Shown here in pieces: positions 33,332-42,458 of a DNA stretch of 64,000 nt. The notes under the pieces are model-generated. The model saw nothing but the letters and a program-made list of their open reading frames with translations, ran no database searches and had not been told where the DNA came from. Source of the stretch: Bergeyella zoohelcum ATCC 43767. GTDB lineage: Bacteria; Bacteroidota; Bacteroidia; Flavobacteriales; Weeksellaceae. Numbering within the stretch: position 1 is the stretch's first letter; each line of letters begins with the position of its first letter. Location of the stretch: positions 256,417-320,416 of the forward strand of contig NZ_JH932293.1 of NCBI RefSeq assembly GCF_000301075.1, read 5' to 3'. The position numbers were made by a program, and so were the translations under genes.

Positions 33332-34291
33332 TTAAGATTTCCCCATTATACGCTTTAGTTTATTTTTCGATAGGAAATAGAATAAAAAATGAGCGATAAA
33401 AAGCATTATTAAGTCTTCATATAGAGAGCAATAGGAAGACAATCGGTTAGCGATTAAAACGAATATTAAAATCATTATACCGATGCCCTTAAATAAATCA
33501 TTTCTGAAAAATATAAACCTCATCCAAAACAACAAAGGAAGTGTAAACAGAAAATAAAAAACATTCCATACATATCCTTTGGATAAATACAGAATGGATA
33601 AAACAAAAGACGGAATAATAATGTATAAATAATTTAAAATATTGTATTTTAGCAGATTAAGAAGAATATCTCCTGCTTTCATTTTAGAAAATTTATAAAA
33701 ATATAGACTTTCTTTTGTGCCGTATATCTGAAGAATCAAAAAGTAAACGATGCATAACCCAGCAAAATGCAATCCCTCATTATGATGATGAATTCCTTGA
33801 TACTGAATAAATAAAGAAAATACCAAAATAAAATACTCTAAAGGTTTAGTTCTGATATGCGTATTCCACAAAGGGTCAAAAACATGAAATAAACGGATGG
33901 CATGAATACTTATTTTTCTAAAGCATAAAATGAATGGAAAAATTAAACCACCTCCCAGCACCATCGTAAAATGAAATGGATACACCCATAACCAATACAG
34001 CAACAAAGGAAAATTACAAATAAGAACATCTAAAGCTATGAGTAAATGTGTCCTGCGGTAACCTATTTGTTTTTTTAATAATGAATAATCATTTCTTTGT
34101 AAAACATTTATACTCTGTGTGATAAAAATGAAATAAATACATTCTGTTTTGTATGTCATTTCACTAGTAAATAGATAATACAATCCCATACCATATAACC
34201 CCAGTAAAATATACAGCCTGCTTTCATCATCATAGGTTAATTTCCTATACCTATTGAGGTAGATAAGGTGCAATAAATGGAATATTCTCAT
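33332..34291 (-). CDS. Membrane protein, probable permease of a two-gene ABC transporter
   Basis: 319 residues with roughly eight to ten hydrophobic helices in an A+T-rich, Phe/Leu/Ile/Tyr-rich sequence. No conserved motif is recognised and the family is unclear. Its start overlaps the stop of the ATPase gene by four bases (ATGA), the usual arrangement for an ABC-2-type ATPase with its permease, which is the basis of the assignment. Base composition is visibly lower in G+C than mfd or the beta-barrel gene either side. Confidence 0.6.
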   Translation of the reverse strand: MRIFHLLHLIYLNRYRKLTYDDESRLYILLGLYGMGLYYLFTSEMTYKTECIYFIFITQSINVLQRNDYSLLKKQIGYRRTHLLIALDVLICNFPLLLYWLWVYPFHFTMVLGGGLIFPFILCFRKISIHAIRLFHVFDPLWNTHIRTKPLEYFILVFSLFIQYQGIHHHNEGLHFAGLCIVYFLILQIYGTKESLYFYKFSKMKAGDILLNLLKYNILNYLYIIIPSFVLSILYLSKGYVWNVFYFLFTLPLLFWMRFIFFRNDLFKGIGIMILIFVLIANRLSSYCSLYEDLIMLFIAHFLFYFLSKNKLKRIMGKS

Positions 34292-34920
34292 GGTTTTTCA
34301 AAGTAACTTTTCAGAGCAACATTTTTATCAAAATGAGTAATACTGCCATTAGAAATTATAAATTTTTCATCCAAATAAGGTTCTATCACTTCAATAATAT
34401 GGGACGAAATAAAAACAATATTATCTTTTGAAAGGGCGATAATTTTTTCTAAAATGAGATAATTAGACTCTATATCAAGTCCATTGAAAGGCTCATCAAA
34501 AATATACAGCTTATAATCATCAAATTGTAAAACGGCATTCATATACGCCTTTTTTCGAGTTCCCGTAGAGCACTCTTTTAATAGTTTATTTTTTTCTATT
34601 TCAAATATTGTATTCCCTTTTGATTTTTTTCCAATGATGGAATAAGAATAAAAATCATAAAATTCAGCAGTAGTCAAATACTCGTACACAAAAGGCTCCG
34701 TGGGAACAAATGCTATATCCGATGGTGAAAGTTCTTCCCCATGATACAAAACGCTTCCCTTACGCTTTATGGTATCACATAAGGCCTTAAAAAAAGTGGT
34801 TTTTCCTGCTCCATTTTTTCCAAAAAAGCCATACAAACCCGATTTTTGAATAGCAATACGAATATCAGACAATATATTTTTATTCCTATAACGAATATTT
34901 TGTAACTCAATATGTAGCAT
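34288..34920 (-). CDS. ABC transporter ATP-binding protein
   Basis: 210 residues, a short ATPase. Walker A is GKNGAGKTT at 34-42, Walker B is LYIFDEPFNGLD near 138-149, and the switch His lies in FISSHIIEV. The signature motif is altered: CSTGTRKKAYM in place of LSGGQ, as in some small ABC-2 exporters. It is coupled by overlap to the membrane-protein gene downstream. Substrate unknown; neither export of a peptide nor of a lipid can be told apart here. It begins just after the terminator of the upstream beta-barrel gene, so it is a separate unit. Confidence 0.85.
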   Translation of the reverse strand: MLHIELQNIRYRNKNILSDIRIAIQKSGLYGFFGKNGAGKTTFFKALCDTIKRKGSVLYHGEELSPSDIAFVPTEPFVYEYLTTAEFYDFYSYSIIGKKSKGNTIFEIEKNKLLKECSTGTRKKAYMNAVLQFDDYKLYIFDEPFNGLDIESNYLILEKIIALSKDNIVFISSHIIEVIEPYLDEKFIISNGSITHFDKNVALKSYFEKP

Positions 34921-34948
34921 TTTTTGTATTGATTTACTGATTGTAAAA

Positions 34949-34971
34949 AAGCTGTCTAAAAAAGACAGCTT
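34949..34971 (-). terminator. Terminator of the outer-membrane receptor gene
   Basis: Perfect 9-bp stem AAGCTGTCT with its complement, five-base loop, then on the minus strand a run of T. It ends seven bases past the receptor stop. Confidence 0.8.
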
Positions 34972-34977
34972 CTTTCT

Positions 34978-37671
34978 TTATTTAAAATTAAATTTTACGC
35001 TGAGCATTACTTGGCTCGGACGGATATTTATTCTGGACACCGTGGTAGAATAGGCACCGTCAAAGATGGTTTCAAAGACATTTTTATTGGCAATATTGAG
35101 CCATTTTAGCTCGAAATCCACTTTTCTTTTTGTCCATGCAAACTGATAAGTCAAATCAAAAAAACCATTTTTAAAAGCCATTCCTGCCTGTTCGGTATTG
35201 ATTTGATCCCAATTGAATGCCACAGAATGTCCATCCCATGGGAAAACGGTAGCGGTAAATCCATGGTGATACCCTTTATTTTGGGTAGAAAGATTTTGTC
35301 TATTATTTTTAGACCAAATCAAGCTAAAATTATAATCTAAAGTCAGCCATGAGAAATAAGCATTGCTCAGTTTCATTCCTGCTCTTTGTTGAGTATTTTT
35401 ATTTTCAAAATATTCATTGTTCAAATAATTATCCGAAACGGAAGATGAATTCCTGAAATTCACTGCCAGATTAGATTTGAATTTAGGAAAGTACTTCCCC
35501 ACTTCTGCACTTTGGGAATGAGAAAGCGTACTATTATCCTTTTCCAAATAAGAAATTACACTATACCCTGTATTGTTATTAAAAGGATTAGAAATAAGAT
35601 TGGAAATCATTTTAGAGACATTGTAATTTACATTAAAAAATAAATTGTTCAATGGATTTCTGTATTCTATTCTGGCTCCACCATTTCTAGAGAATCTTTG
35701 CAAAAGTGGATTTTGGGTGTCCATATGTCCTATAGACTGTGCATTGCTCATGATATACCCTGCGTAAAGCATAGAAGCATTGGCAAAAGAATTCCCCATA
35801 CTTCCGAAAACCCTTGCTTTCCAGAATGAAGCGAATTCATACTGAATGAACGCGGAAGGCTCAAAGGTAGTTTTGCTAAAATCTTTGTTCAGCCCACGCA
35901 GAGGATCTTCAGCAAAGATATTATTCATCTTAACAGGCACATTGATGTGCATAGAAAGGGCACTGGATTTATAATTAATCCCCAGCTGGGCGTAAGGCTG
36001 ATTATTAATGAAAACCATTTCATTATCAAAATTTTGCCCGAAAGGTCGGTAACCATTGCCATTGTCTCCCAAAAGGTGTGCATCAATGCCGTTTCGGGTA
36101 TAGTTATGCCCTAGTTCTGGCGTGAAAGTCCATCCTCTGTAGCTAAATCCTAATGACGCAGAATGATTGGTCTCAAAAGTATTAGAGCGGAAATATTGCC
36201 AAAGTTGTCGCTCTGTCCCGAAGAGATTATTCATCATATTATCAGGGAAGAACACATAGTTTCCCGAAGTGATAAAAAGGTCTTGTTGGTCTTTTTGGTA
36301 ACTGATATAAGACATTACATTCAGCATTTTTTCCTTTATCGGAATGATGGTACTCAGGGAGTTTTGCACAGAAACCGTAGGCGATTCTAAAGCCTGTGCA
36401 GCGTTTCTCTGTGGCGTAGCTTCCAATGGGTTATTAAAAAAGGTAATGGCTCTATCGGCATTCCAAAACTTACTGAATGAAGTAGTATTTTTGAAAAATC
36501 CTTTTTTAGCGTTTTTGGTAAAGATGAGTTCTGCTTTGGCTTTATTGGTATAGAAATTATTGCTAATTTTCCTTTCGGAGAGGGTGTTATTCACATCTTT
36601 AAACCTCGTTTGCACTTCAGACGCTCTTTCCACTGCGTTATTGGTATAGCTGGCAATGGCTTTCATTTCCCATTCTTTATTTTTAAAAGGGTTAATGAGT
36701 ATATTTCCAGAGAGATAGTGTACATTATTAAAAAGATATCTCTTTTCGGGTAAATTAGGCGTAGCCGCATTTTCTACACTCACCCACTTATCTTGTGTGG
36801 CATTACTTCTTCGTCCTTCCCAGCGGATACCCATCGCGAAAAGTCCCCCTTCGCTTTCCACCATTTCCCCCATATTATTGGTTTTGTAATTCAGAAGCCA
36901 CTGTATTTTTTTGCTAAAGAACATTGGGGTGAGTTTTACATTCCAAAGGGCGGGATCTGCTATTCCAGAGCCTACTTCTCCCCTTCCCGTCATGGTAACT
37001 CTATTTTTAAGCCTAATGTTAATCGCTGCTTGTTCCGTAGGAACTTTTCCTTGAAGAATTTTCACAGGCTGATGACTTTCCATCACTTCCACTTTTGCCA
37101 CAGCATCTTTGGGTAATGAATTATTTACCACACCATAGCCTCCTTCCATAAGATCTTTATCTTCTACATAAAATTTGGAAATCGGCTGACCTTGGTAGAG
37201 GATAGAACCGTCTTTATTCACCTCAAAGCCAGGCATTCTTTTCAGTACATCAGAAAGGGTACGGTCATTTTTAGTATCAAAGGACTTAAGGTCATAGGCA
37301 ATGGTATCTCCCCTTTTGGTAATCAATTTTGATTTGATGATGACCTCCTTAATTTCAGTGACCTCAGAGGAAAGTGAAAAATTGAGATTTTGAGTATCAT
37401 TTTTAATCTTTTTAGTTTGTGATTTATGGTTAAAGGCTTTCACCTGTACGCTGATATCGGTAGCATCCGTAGTAAAAGTAATTTTATAATTTCCCTTTGC
37501 ATCGGTAATGCCATAAGAAATAATGGCATCTTTCCCTGCTTCTTCCAGTGTTACAGAAGCACTGGGAATAGGAGCACCACTGGCATTGGTTACTTTACCC
37601 GAAAGTGTTTTCTGTGCCGAAAGCACAACAGAAAAAAGAATGGAAAAAAAAAGTGTAAATCTGTATGTCAT
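34978..37671 (-). CDS. Outer-membrane beta-barrel protein, TonB-dependent receptor-like
   Basis: 897 residues with signal peptide MTYRFTLFFSILFSVVLSAQ. Next comes a carboxypeptidase-regulatory-like domain (KTLSGKVTNASGAPIPSASV, to about residue 105), then a plug-like domain with LSDVLKRMPGFEVNKDGSI and a KFYVEDKDLMEGGYG stretch, and from about 240 a long barrel with alternating aromatic strands, ending in VMLSVKFNFK as expected for an outer-membrane barrel. This is the outer membrane beta-barrel family that often pairs with GLPGLI genes. Here no GLPGLI gene adjoins it. Ligand unknown. Confidence 0.87.
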   Translation of the reverse strand: MTYRFTLFFSILFSVVLSAQKTLSGKVTNASGAPIPSASVTLEEAGKDAIISYGITDAKGNYKITFTTDATDISVQVKAFNHKSQTKKIKNDTQNLNFSLSSEVTEIKEVIIKSKLITKRGDTIAYDLKSFDTKNDRTLSDVLKRMPGFEVNKDGSILYQGQPISKFYVEDKDLMEGGYGVVNNSLPKDAVAKVEVMESHQPVKILQGKVPTEQAAINIRLKNRVTMTGRGEVGSGIADPALWNVKLTPMFFSKKIQWLLNYKTNNMGEMVESEGGLFAMGIRWEGRRSNATQDKWVSVENAATPNLPEKRYLFNNVHYLSGNILINPFKNKEWEMKAIASYTNNAVERASEVQTRFKDVNNTLSERKISNNFYTNKAKAELIFTKNAKKGFFKNTTSFSKFWNADRAITFFNNPLEATPQRNAAQALESPTVSVQNSLSTIIPIKEKMLNVMSYISYQKDQQDLFITSGNYVFFPDNMMNNLFGTERQLWQYFRSNTFETNHSASLGFSYRGWTFTPELGHNYTRNGIDAHLLGDNGNGYRPFGQNFDNEMVFINNQPYAQLGINYKSSALSMHINVPVKMNNIFAEDPLRGLNKDFSKTTFEPSAFIQYEFASFWKARVFGSMGNSFANASMLYAGYIMSNAQSIGHMDTQNPLLQRFSRNGGARIEYRNPLNNLFFNVNYNVSKMISNLISNPFNNNTGYSVISYLEKDNSTLSHSQSAEVGKYFPKFKSNLAVNFRNSSSVSDNYLNNEYFENKNTQQRAGMKLSNAYFSWLTLDYNFSLIWSKNNRQNLSTQNKGYHHGFTATVFPWDGHSVAFNWDQINTEQAGMAFKNGFFDLTYQFAWTKRKVDFELKWLNIANKNVFETIFDGAYSTTVSRINIRPSQVMLSVKFNFK

Positions 37672-37716
37672 GATACGGTTTTTAGTGGATGAGTAGCTAT
37701 AAATTTCAAATTGTTA

Positions 37717-37724
37717 CAAACATA
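37717..37724 (-). promoter_or_regulatory. Probable -7 box of the outer-membrane receptor gene
   Basis: TATGTTTG on the minus strand, a TAnnTTTG match 46 bases before the start codon. No clear TTG partner. It faces the promoter of the phosphomutase gene across about 45 bases. Confidence 0.4.
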
Positions 37725-37769
37725 CGAATCTTCTACCCATCCGACTTAAATAATAACAATGTTTTTTCC

Positions 37770-37777
37770 TAATTTTG
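37770..37777 (+). promoter_or_regulatory. Probable -7 box of the phosphomutase gene
   Basis: TAATTTTG, 26 bases before ATG 37804. It lies within the upstream-extended frame from 37759, so that extension is unlikely to be translated. Confidence 0.45.
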
Positions 37778-37803
37778 TGGAAACATTCATATCCAATAAC
37801 TTT

Positions 37804-39192
37804 ATGGCACTTATAAAATCTATTTCAGGAATTCGAGGAACCATTGGCGGGAAAGTAAATGACAATCTTACGCCTTTAGATGTGGTAAAATTCACTTCTG
37901 CATTCGGCTCATGGCTTCAGAATAATAAAAATAAAAAAGATTTAACCTTAGTCATCGGGCGTGATGCTAGAATTTCTGGACAAATGGTCTCTTCACTGGT
38001 GACCGCTACCCTACAAGGCTTGGGCATCCATGTCATAGATTTAGGGCTTTCTACCACTCCTACAGTGGAAGTAATGGTTCCTGAACTAAATGCCGATGGA
38101 GGCATCATCCTTACCGCTTCTCATAATCCCAAACAGTGGAATGCACTCAAACTGCTTAATGAGAAAGGAGAATTTATCAACGGAAAAGACGGAGCAGAGG
38201 TTTTGGCTTTAGCGGAAAGTGAAGATTTTAATTATGCCGAAGTAGATGACCTAGGCAAATATGAAACAAGAAATGACGGCTTTGATATCCATATTAAAAA
38301 AATCCTCCACCTACCTATGGTAGATGCCGATGCCGTAAAGGCAAAAAAATTCAAAGTAGTTTTAGATGCGGTCAATTCTACAGGCGGAATTTCTATCCCT
38401 CCACTTTTGGAAAAATTGGGCTGTGAAGTCATTCCTTTGTATTGCGAACCAAACGGACAATTTCCACACAATCCTGAGCCTCTCAAAGAGCACCTTATCG
38501 ATATTTGCGAACTGGTGAAAAAAGAAAATGCAGACCTCGGCATCGTGGTAGATCCCGATGTGGATAGATTGGCACTCATCGATGAAAAAGGAGAAATGTT
38601 CGGGGAAGAATACACTTTGGTAGCCGTGGCAGACTATCTTTTGAACCATAAAAAAGGTATTGCCATTTCTAATTTATCTTCCAGTAGAGCTTTAAGAGAT
38701 GTAGCACAATCCTTAGGTTCTGAATATTTTGCCAGTGCCGTGGGAGAGGTGAATGTGGTAACGCTGATGAAGGAAAAAAATGCAGTCATCGGTGGGGAAG
38801 GTAATGGTGGTATCATCTATCCAGATTTGCATTACGGAAGAGATTCTTTGGTAGGAATTGCACTGTTTTTAACGCATCTGGCAAAGAAAAATATGACCGT
38901 TTCTGAACTGAGAGCGTCTTATCCTGCTTATTTTATGGGCAAAAAGAAAATAGAATTAACCCCAGAAATCAATGTGGATACGCTCTTAGAAAAAGTACAA
39001 ACGAATTATCATAATGAAGAAATTTCTACCGTAGATGGAGTAAAGATAGATTTTGCCGAAAACTGGGTACATCTAAGAAAATCTAATACAGAGCCTATCA
39101 TCCGTATCTATACCGAAGCCAAGTCTCAAGAAGAAGCCGATGCTTTAGCAGATAGGTTCATATCAGAGATGAAGGCAATAGCTGGAATCTAA
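37804..39192 (+). CDS. glmM: Phosphoglucosamine mutase / phosphomannomutase family protein
   Basis: 462 residues from ATG 37804. The active-site phosphoserine loop is GIILTASHNPKQWNALK. GIRGTIGG opens the protein, the metal-binding loop reads GIVVDPDVDRLAL, the sugar-binding loop is GGEGNGGIIYP, and the phosphate-binding C-terminal loop contains RKSNTEPIIRIY. Enzymes of this type make glucosamine-1-phosphate for peptidoglycan and lipopolysaccharide, or mannose-1-phosphate for nucleotide sugars. Family membership is secure. The sub-type is uncertain, and the presence of ManC at 41.3 kb keeps the phosphomannomutase role open. Confidence 0.85.
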   Translation: MALIKSISGIRGTIGGKVNDNLTPLDVVKFTSAFGSWLQNNKNKKDLTLVIGRDARISGQMVSSLVTATLQGLGIHVIDLGLSTTPTVEVMVPELNADGGIILTASHNPKQWNALKLLNEKGEFINGKDGAEVLALAESEDFNYAEVDDLGKYETRNDGFDIHIKKILHLPMVDADAVKAKKFKVVLDAVNSTGGISIPPLLEKLGCEVIPLYCEPNGQFPHNPEPLKEHLIDICELVKKENADLGIVVDPDVDRLALIDEKGEMFGEEYTLVAVADYLLNHKKGIAISNLSSSRALRDVAQSLGSEYFASAVGEVNVVTLMKEKNAVIGGEGNGGIIYPDLHYGRDSLVGIALFLTHLAKKNMTVSELRASYPAYFMGKKKIELTPEINVDTLLEKVQTNYHNEEISTVDGVKIDFAENWVHLRKSNTEPIIRIYTEAKSQEEADALADRFISEMKAIAGI

Positions 39193-39205
39193 TCCCCCTT
39201 AAATT

Positions 39206-39236
39206 TTGGCAAGATTTTTATATTTAAGTACATTTG
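39206..39236 (+). promoter_or_regulatory. Promoter of rseP
   Basis: TTG at 39206-39208, 20-base spacer, TACATTTG at 39229-39236, a full consensus match 20 bases before the start codon. Confidence 0.65.
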
Positions 39237-39255
39237 CAAATTAATATTTTAGTAC

Positions 39256-40617
39256 ATGGAATTAGCATTGCAGATTGCACAATTTATTCTTTCTATCTCT
39301 ATCTTAGTGGTTCTTCATGAACTGGGGCATTTCTTACCTGCCAAGTGGTTCAAAACCAAGGTAGAAAAATTTTACCTCTTTTTTGACCCTTACTTTTCTT
39401 TGATTAAAAAGAAAATAGGCGAAACAGAATACGGCATCGGGTGGTTACCTTTTGGCGGATATGTAAAAATTGCGGGTATGGTAGATGAAAGCATGGATAA
39501 AGACCAACTCAAATCTGAACCTCAGCCGTGGGAGTTCAGATCAAAACCTGCTTGGCAAAGACTCATCATCATGCTAGGTGGAGTTACGGTAAACTTCTTT
39601 TTGGCATGGCTCATCTTCTCTGCATTGAGTTTTAATAACGGTGAAACTTATACAGACCTTAGAAAATTTGAAAACGGTATAAGCGTTACCGAAGCAGGAA
39701 AAAAATTAGGCTTTCAAAATGGTGACCAACTATTAAAAGTAGATGGCAAAGAAGTTACCCGATTAGAAAACGCCTCTTTAGATATCCTATTTTCAGATGA
39801 AGCCACCGTAATGAGAAATGGTAAAGAAATCACATTCCCCATTAATGAAGATGGTGTAGCCGAGATTATTAAACAAAGAGAAACCAAGCTATACCTCTTG
39901 CCAAGAAATAAAGGCATTATCATTGATAGCCTCGTTTCTGCCACTGCTAAAAATTCAGGATTAACCAAAAACGATGAAGTACTTGCAGTAAATGGACAGC
40001 CTGTACACTACTATGATGAGTTTTCTTCTTTGGTACATGCCAATAGTGGTAAAACTATTTCATTAGATGTAAAAAGAGATGGAAAAACAGTGAATATTAC
40101 AGAAGTGTTAGTAGATGAAAATGGGAAAATAGGTCTTACTATGAAAAGCCTTTTGAAAGACATATCCCACTATCGTACACATGAAAATTATTCCTTTTTT
40201 CAAGCAATCCCAAGAGGCTTAGAAAGAACTTTCGCATCACTCACTACCCAAGTAAAACAGTTTAAAATCATTTTTAACTCCAAAACACAAGGCTATAAAC
40301 AAGTAGGAGGGCCTATTGCCATTGTGAAAATGATGCCTGTGGAAAAAGGTGAAAAAGGCGAAATGAGCATTAACTGGACGGCATTTTGGACTTTCACCGC
40401 AATGTTCTCCGTATGGCTAGCATTTTTAAATTTGCTTCCTATACCAGGGCTTGATGGCGGTCATGTAGTATTTACACTATGGGAGATGCTTAGAGGAAAA
40501 CCTGCACCACAAAAAGTATTAGAGAATGCCCAGATGATAGGTATGATTTTCTTACTTGGACTTATGCTCCTCATCTTCGGGAATGATATATTTAAAGTTT
40601 TAACCAATAAGCTTTAA
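39256..40617 (+). CDS. rseP: RIP metalloprotease, site-2 protease
   Basis: 453 residues, the length of RseP. Zinc site HELGH at 21-25 in the first membrane helix and the third ligand region NLLPIPGLDGGHVVF in the C-terminal helix pair. Two PDZ-like domains sit between (GFQNGDQLLKVDGKEV and GLTKNDEVLAVNGQPV mark their starts). It cleaves membrane-spanning anti-sigma factors or leftover signal peptides within the inner membrane. No sigma/anti-sigma pair is in the window. It has its own promoter and terminator, so it is a single-gene unit. Confidence 0.95.
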   Translation: MELALQIAQFILSISILVVLHELGHFLPAKWFKTKVEKFYLFFDPYFSLIKKKIGETEYGIGWLPFGGYVKIAGMVDESMDKDQLKSEPQPWEFRSKPAWQRLIIMLGGVTVNFFLAWLIFSALSFNNGETYTDLRKFENGISVTEAGKKLGFQNGDQLLKVDGKEVTRLENASLDILFSDEATVMRNGKEITFPINEDGVAEIIKQRETKLYLLPRNKGIIIDSLVSATAKNSGLTKNDEVLAVNGQPVHYYDEFSSLVHANSGKTISLDVKRDGKTVNITEVLVDENGKIGLTMKSLLKDISHYRTHENYSFFQAIPRGLERTFASLTTQVKQFKIIFNSKTQGYKQVGGPIAIVKMMPVEKGEKGEMSINWTAFWTFTAMFSVWLAFLNLLPIPGLDGGHVVFTLWEMLRGKPAPQKVLENAQMIGMIFLLGLMLLIFGNDIFKVLTNKL

Positions 40618-40633
40618 GCAAAATCCATCATAG

Positions 40634-40658
40634 AAAACTCTTCCACAAGAAGAGTTTT
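40634..40658 (+). terminator. Terminator of rseP
   Basis: AAAACTCTTC and GAAGAGTTTT form a 10-bp stem around five bases, followed by TCTATTTTT. Confidence 0.8.
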
Positions 40659-40702
40659 TCTATTTTTAAAAATACTTGCATCATTTAAGAATCACTTCCG
40701 AT

Positions 40703-41293
40703 ATGGATAAACTATTTGCCTACTTACCTGATAACGCCCTCTCTTTCATCCAAAAATGGAGCAATGGTTTTAAAGTAAAAATTACCATTACCCGAGATAG
40801 AAGTTCTAAATTGGGAGATTACCATAAAGACCAACAAGGAACACATCAGATTACCATTAATCATAATCTTAAACCAGAACTTTTTTTCTTCGTGCTTACC
40901 CATGAGCTGGCTCACCTCCTCGCTTTTGAACATTTTGGCAGAAAAATCCCTCCACATGGTGTCCACTGGAAAACCGTTTATAGAAACATGCTTTTAGAAA
41001 GCATCCATATTTATTCCTCAGATTTACAACCTTATATACTCACTTATGCAAAGAATCCTAAAGCCAATTTCAATGCATTTACACCACTGGTAAAATATTT
41101 TTCTAAAACAAAAATGCACGATGGCGAGGTTCTTGTAGAGCAACTGACACCCGAAAGCCTATTTATGTATCGCGGAGAAATGTATCTTATGGTAGGAAAA
41201 CTTAGGAAAAACTATCTTTGCATACAGCAAGGGTCACTAAAAAAATATACATTTAACCCCATGGCCTCGGTAGTAAAAATAGAAAATTCATGA
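40703..41293 (+). CDS. SprT-like zinc-binding protein
   Basis: 196 residues from ATG 40703; a TTG at 40676 is less likely. The metal site HELAH is at 67-71 with a following histidine in PPHGVHWK, the SprT/SPRTN HExxH...H arrangement. Eukaryotic SPRTN cleaves DNA-protein crosslinks, but bacterial SprT-like proteins lack proven function. The C-terminal half (EQLTPESLFMYRGEMYLM) has no zinc-ribbon cysteines like those of E. coli SprT. Its stop overlaps the next gene start by four bases (ATGA). Confidence 0.82.
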   Translation: MDKLFAYLPDNALSFIQKWSNGFKVKITITRDRSSKLGDYHKDQQGTHQITINHNLKPELFFFVLTHELAHLLAFEHFGRKIPPHGVHWKTVYRNMLLESIHIYSSDLQPYILTYAKNPKANFNAFTPLVKYFSKTKMHDGEVLVEQLTPESLFMYRGEMYLMVGKLRKNYLCIQQGSLKKYTFNPMASVVKIENS

Positions 41294-42375
41294 ATTACAA
41301 TAAAAATCAATACTGCGTCATCATGGCAGGAGGGGTAGGCAGCCGCTTTTGGCCGTTTAGCACCCAAAAATTCCCAAAACAATTTCAAGACATCTTAGGC
41401 ACTGGACAAACCATGCTCCAGCAGACTTTTGAAAGAATCCGTAAAGTAATCGCCCCAGAAAATATCTTCGTCATTACCAATAAGGATTTTATAGAAATCA
41501 CGGAAAGCCAACTTCCTGATATTCCAAAAAGCAATATCGTGGGAGAACCGATGATGAAAAATACCGCAGCATGTAACCTATACATGGCAAGTAAAATTCA
41601 TGCCCTCAACCCGGAGGCTACAATGGTGGTACTCCCTGCAGATCACCTCATCTTAAAAGAAGACGCCTTCGTGGAAAAAATGCAACTGGCACTCAATATT
41701 GCTTCAAAAAACGATTATCTCATCACCCTGGGCATTACTCCTACTCGGCCTGACACTGGCTATGGATACATTCAGTTCGAAAAAGAAGAAAATCAAAATA
41801 TATTCAAAGTAAAAAACTTTACAGAAAAACCCGACCTCGAATTTGCAAAAGTATTTTTAGAAAGTGGTGATTTCTTATGGAATGCAGGCATGTTTATTTG
41901 GAATACAAAAACCATTCTTCATGCTTTCCAAACGCATCTCCCAGAAATGATAGAGCAATTCAGTGCTTGTGAGTATAATAATGACGGAGAAAAGGAATGT
42001 ATAGAAATCATCTATCCGAAGGTAACCAAAATATCGGTGGACAATGGCATCTTAGAAAAAGCAGAAAATGTATTCGTTATTCCTGCAGATTTAGGATGGA
42101 GCGATTTAGGAACTTGGACTTCGGTATATGAAAATGCAGAGAAAAACACTGAAAATAATACCTTGAACACTAAGTACGGATTGGTATATCAATCTGAAGG
42201 AAATATCATCCGTTTACAAAATGAGAAAAAAGCCATTGTAGTTTCAGGGCTCCAAGATTATATTGTGGTAGATACAGATAATGCACTCCTCATTTGCCCA
42301 AGAAATGAAGACCAAAGAATCAAAGAATTCGTTCAAGACTTAAAGGGCATCCGAAACGGAAATCATTTTTTGTAG
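41290..42375 (+). CDS. manC: Mannose-1-phosphate guanylyltransferase
   Basis: 361 residues, the length of the single-domain type without the isomerase part. Nucleotide-binding signature VIMAGGVGSRFWPFST, metal and substrate sites VVLPADHLI and the TEKPD loop (NFTEKPDLEFA), followed by FLWNAGMFIWN and DLGWSDLGTWTS, all typical of GDP-mannose pyrophosphorylases. It makes GDP-mannose for surface polysaccharides or glycoproteins. The gene overlaps the SprT-like gene by four bases, so translation is probably coupled though the functions seem unrelated. Confidence 0.94.
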   Translation: MNYNKNQYCVIMAGGVGSRFWPFSTQKFPKQFQDILGTGQTMLQQTFERIRKVIAPENIFVITNKDFIEITESQLPDIPKSNIVGEPMMKNTAACNLYMASKIHALNPEATMVVLPADHLILKEDAFVEKMQLALNIASKNDYLITLGITPTRPDTGYGYIQFEKEENQNIFKVKNFTEKPDLEFAKVFLESGDFLWNAGMFIWNTKTILHAFQTHLPEMIEQFSACEYNNDGEKECIEIIYPKVTKISVDNGILEKAENVFVIPADLGWSDLGTWTSVYENAEKNTENNTLNTKYGLVYQSEGNIIRLQNEKKAIVVSGLQDYIVVDTDNALLICPRNEDQRIKEFVQDLKGIRNGNHFL

Positions 42376-42458
42376 AAAAAACCCATTAGAAAACGATGAG
42401 TTGAATATCGATTCATTGGTAAACCATCAGTTGAAATAAAGTTTAAAATAATAATACA

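Noticed and set aside
34978-37671. Linking the outer-membrane receptor with the ABC pair as one export operon
   Set aside because: A strong terminator at 34949-34971 separates them and the base composition differs, so co-transcription is not supported.
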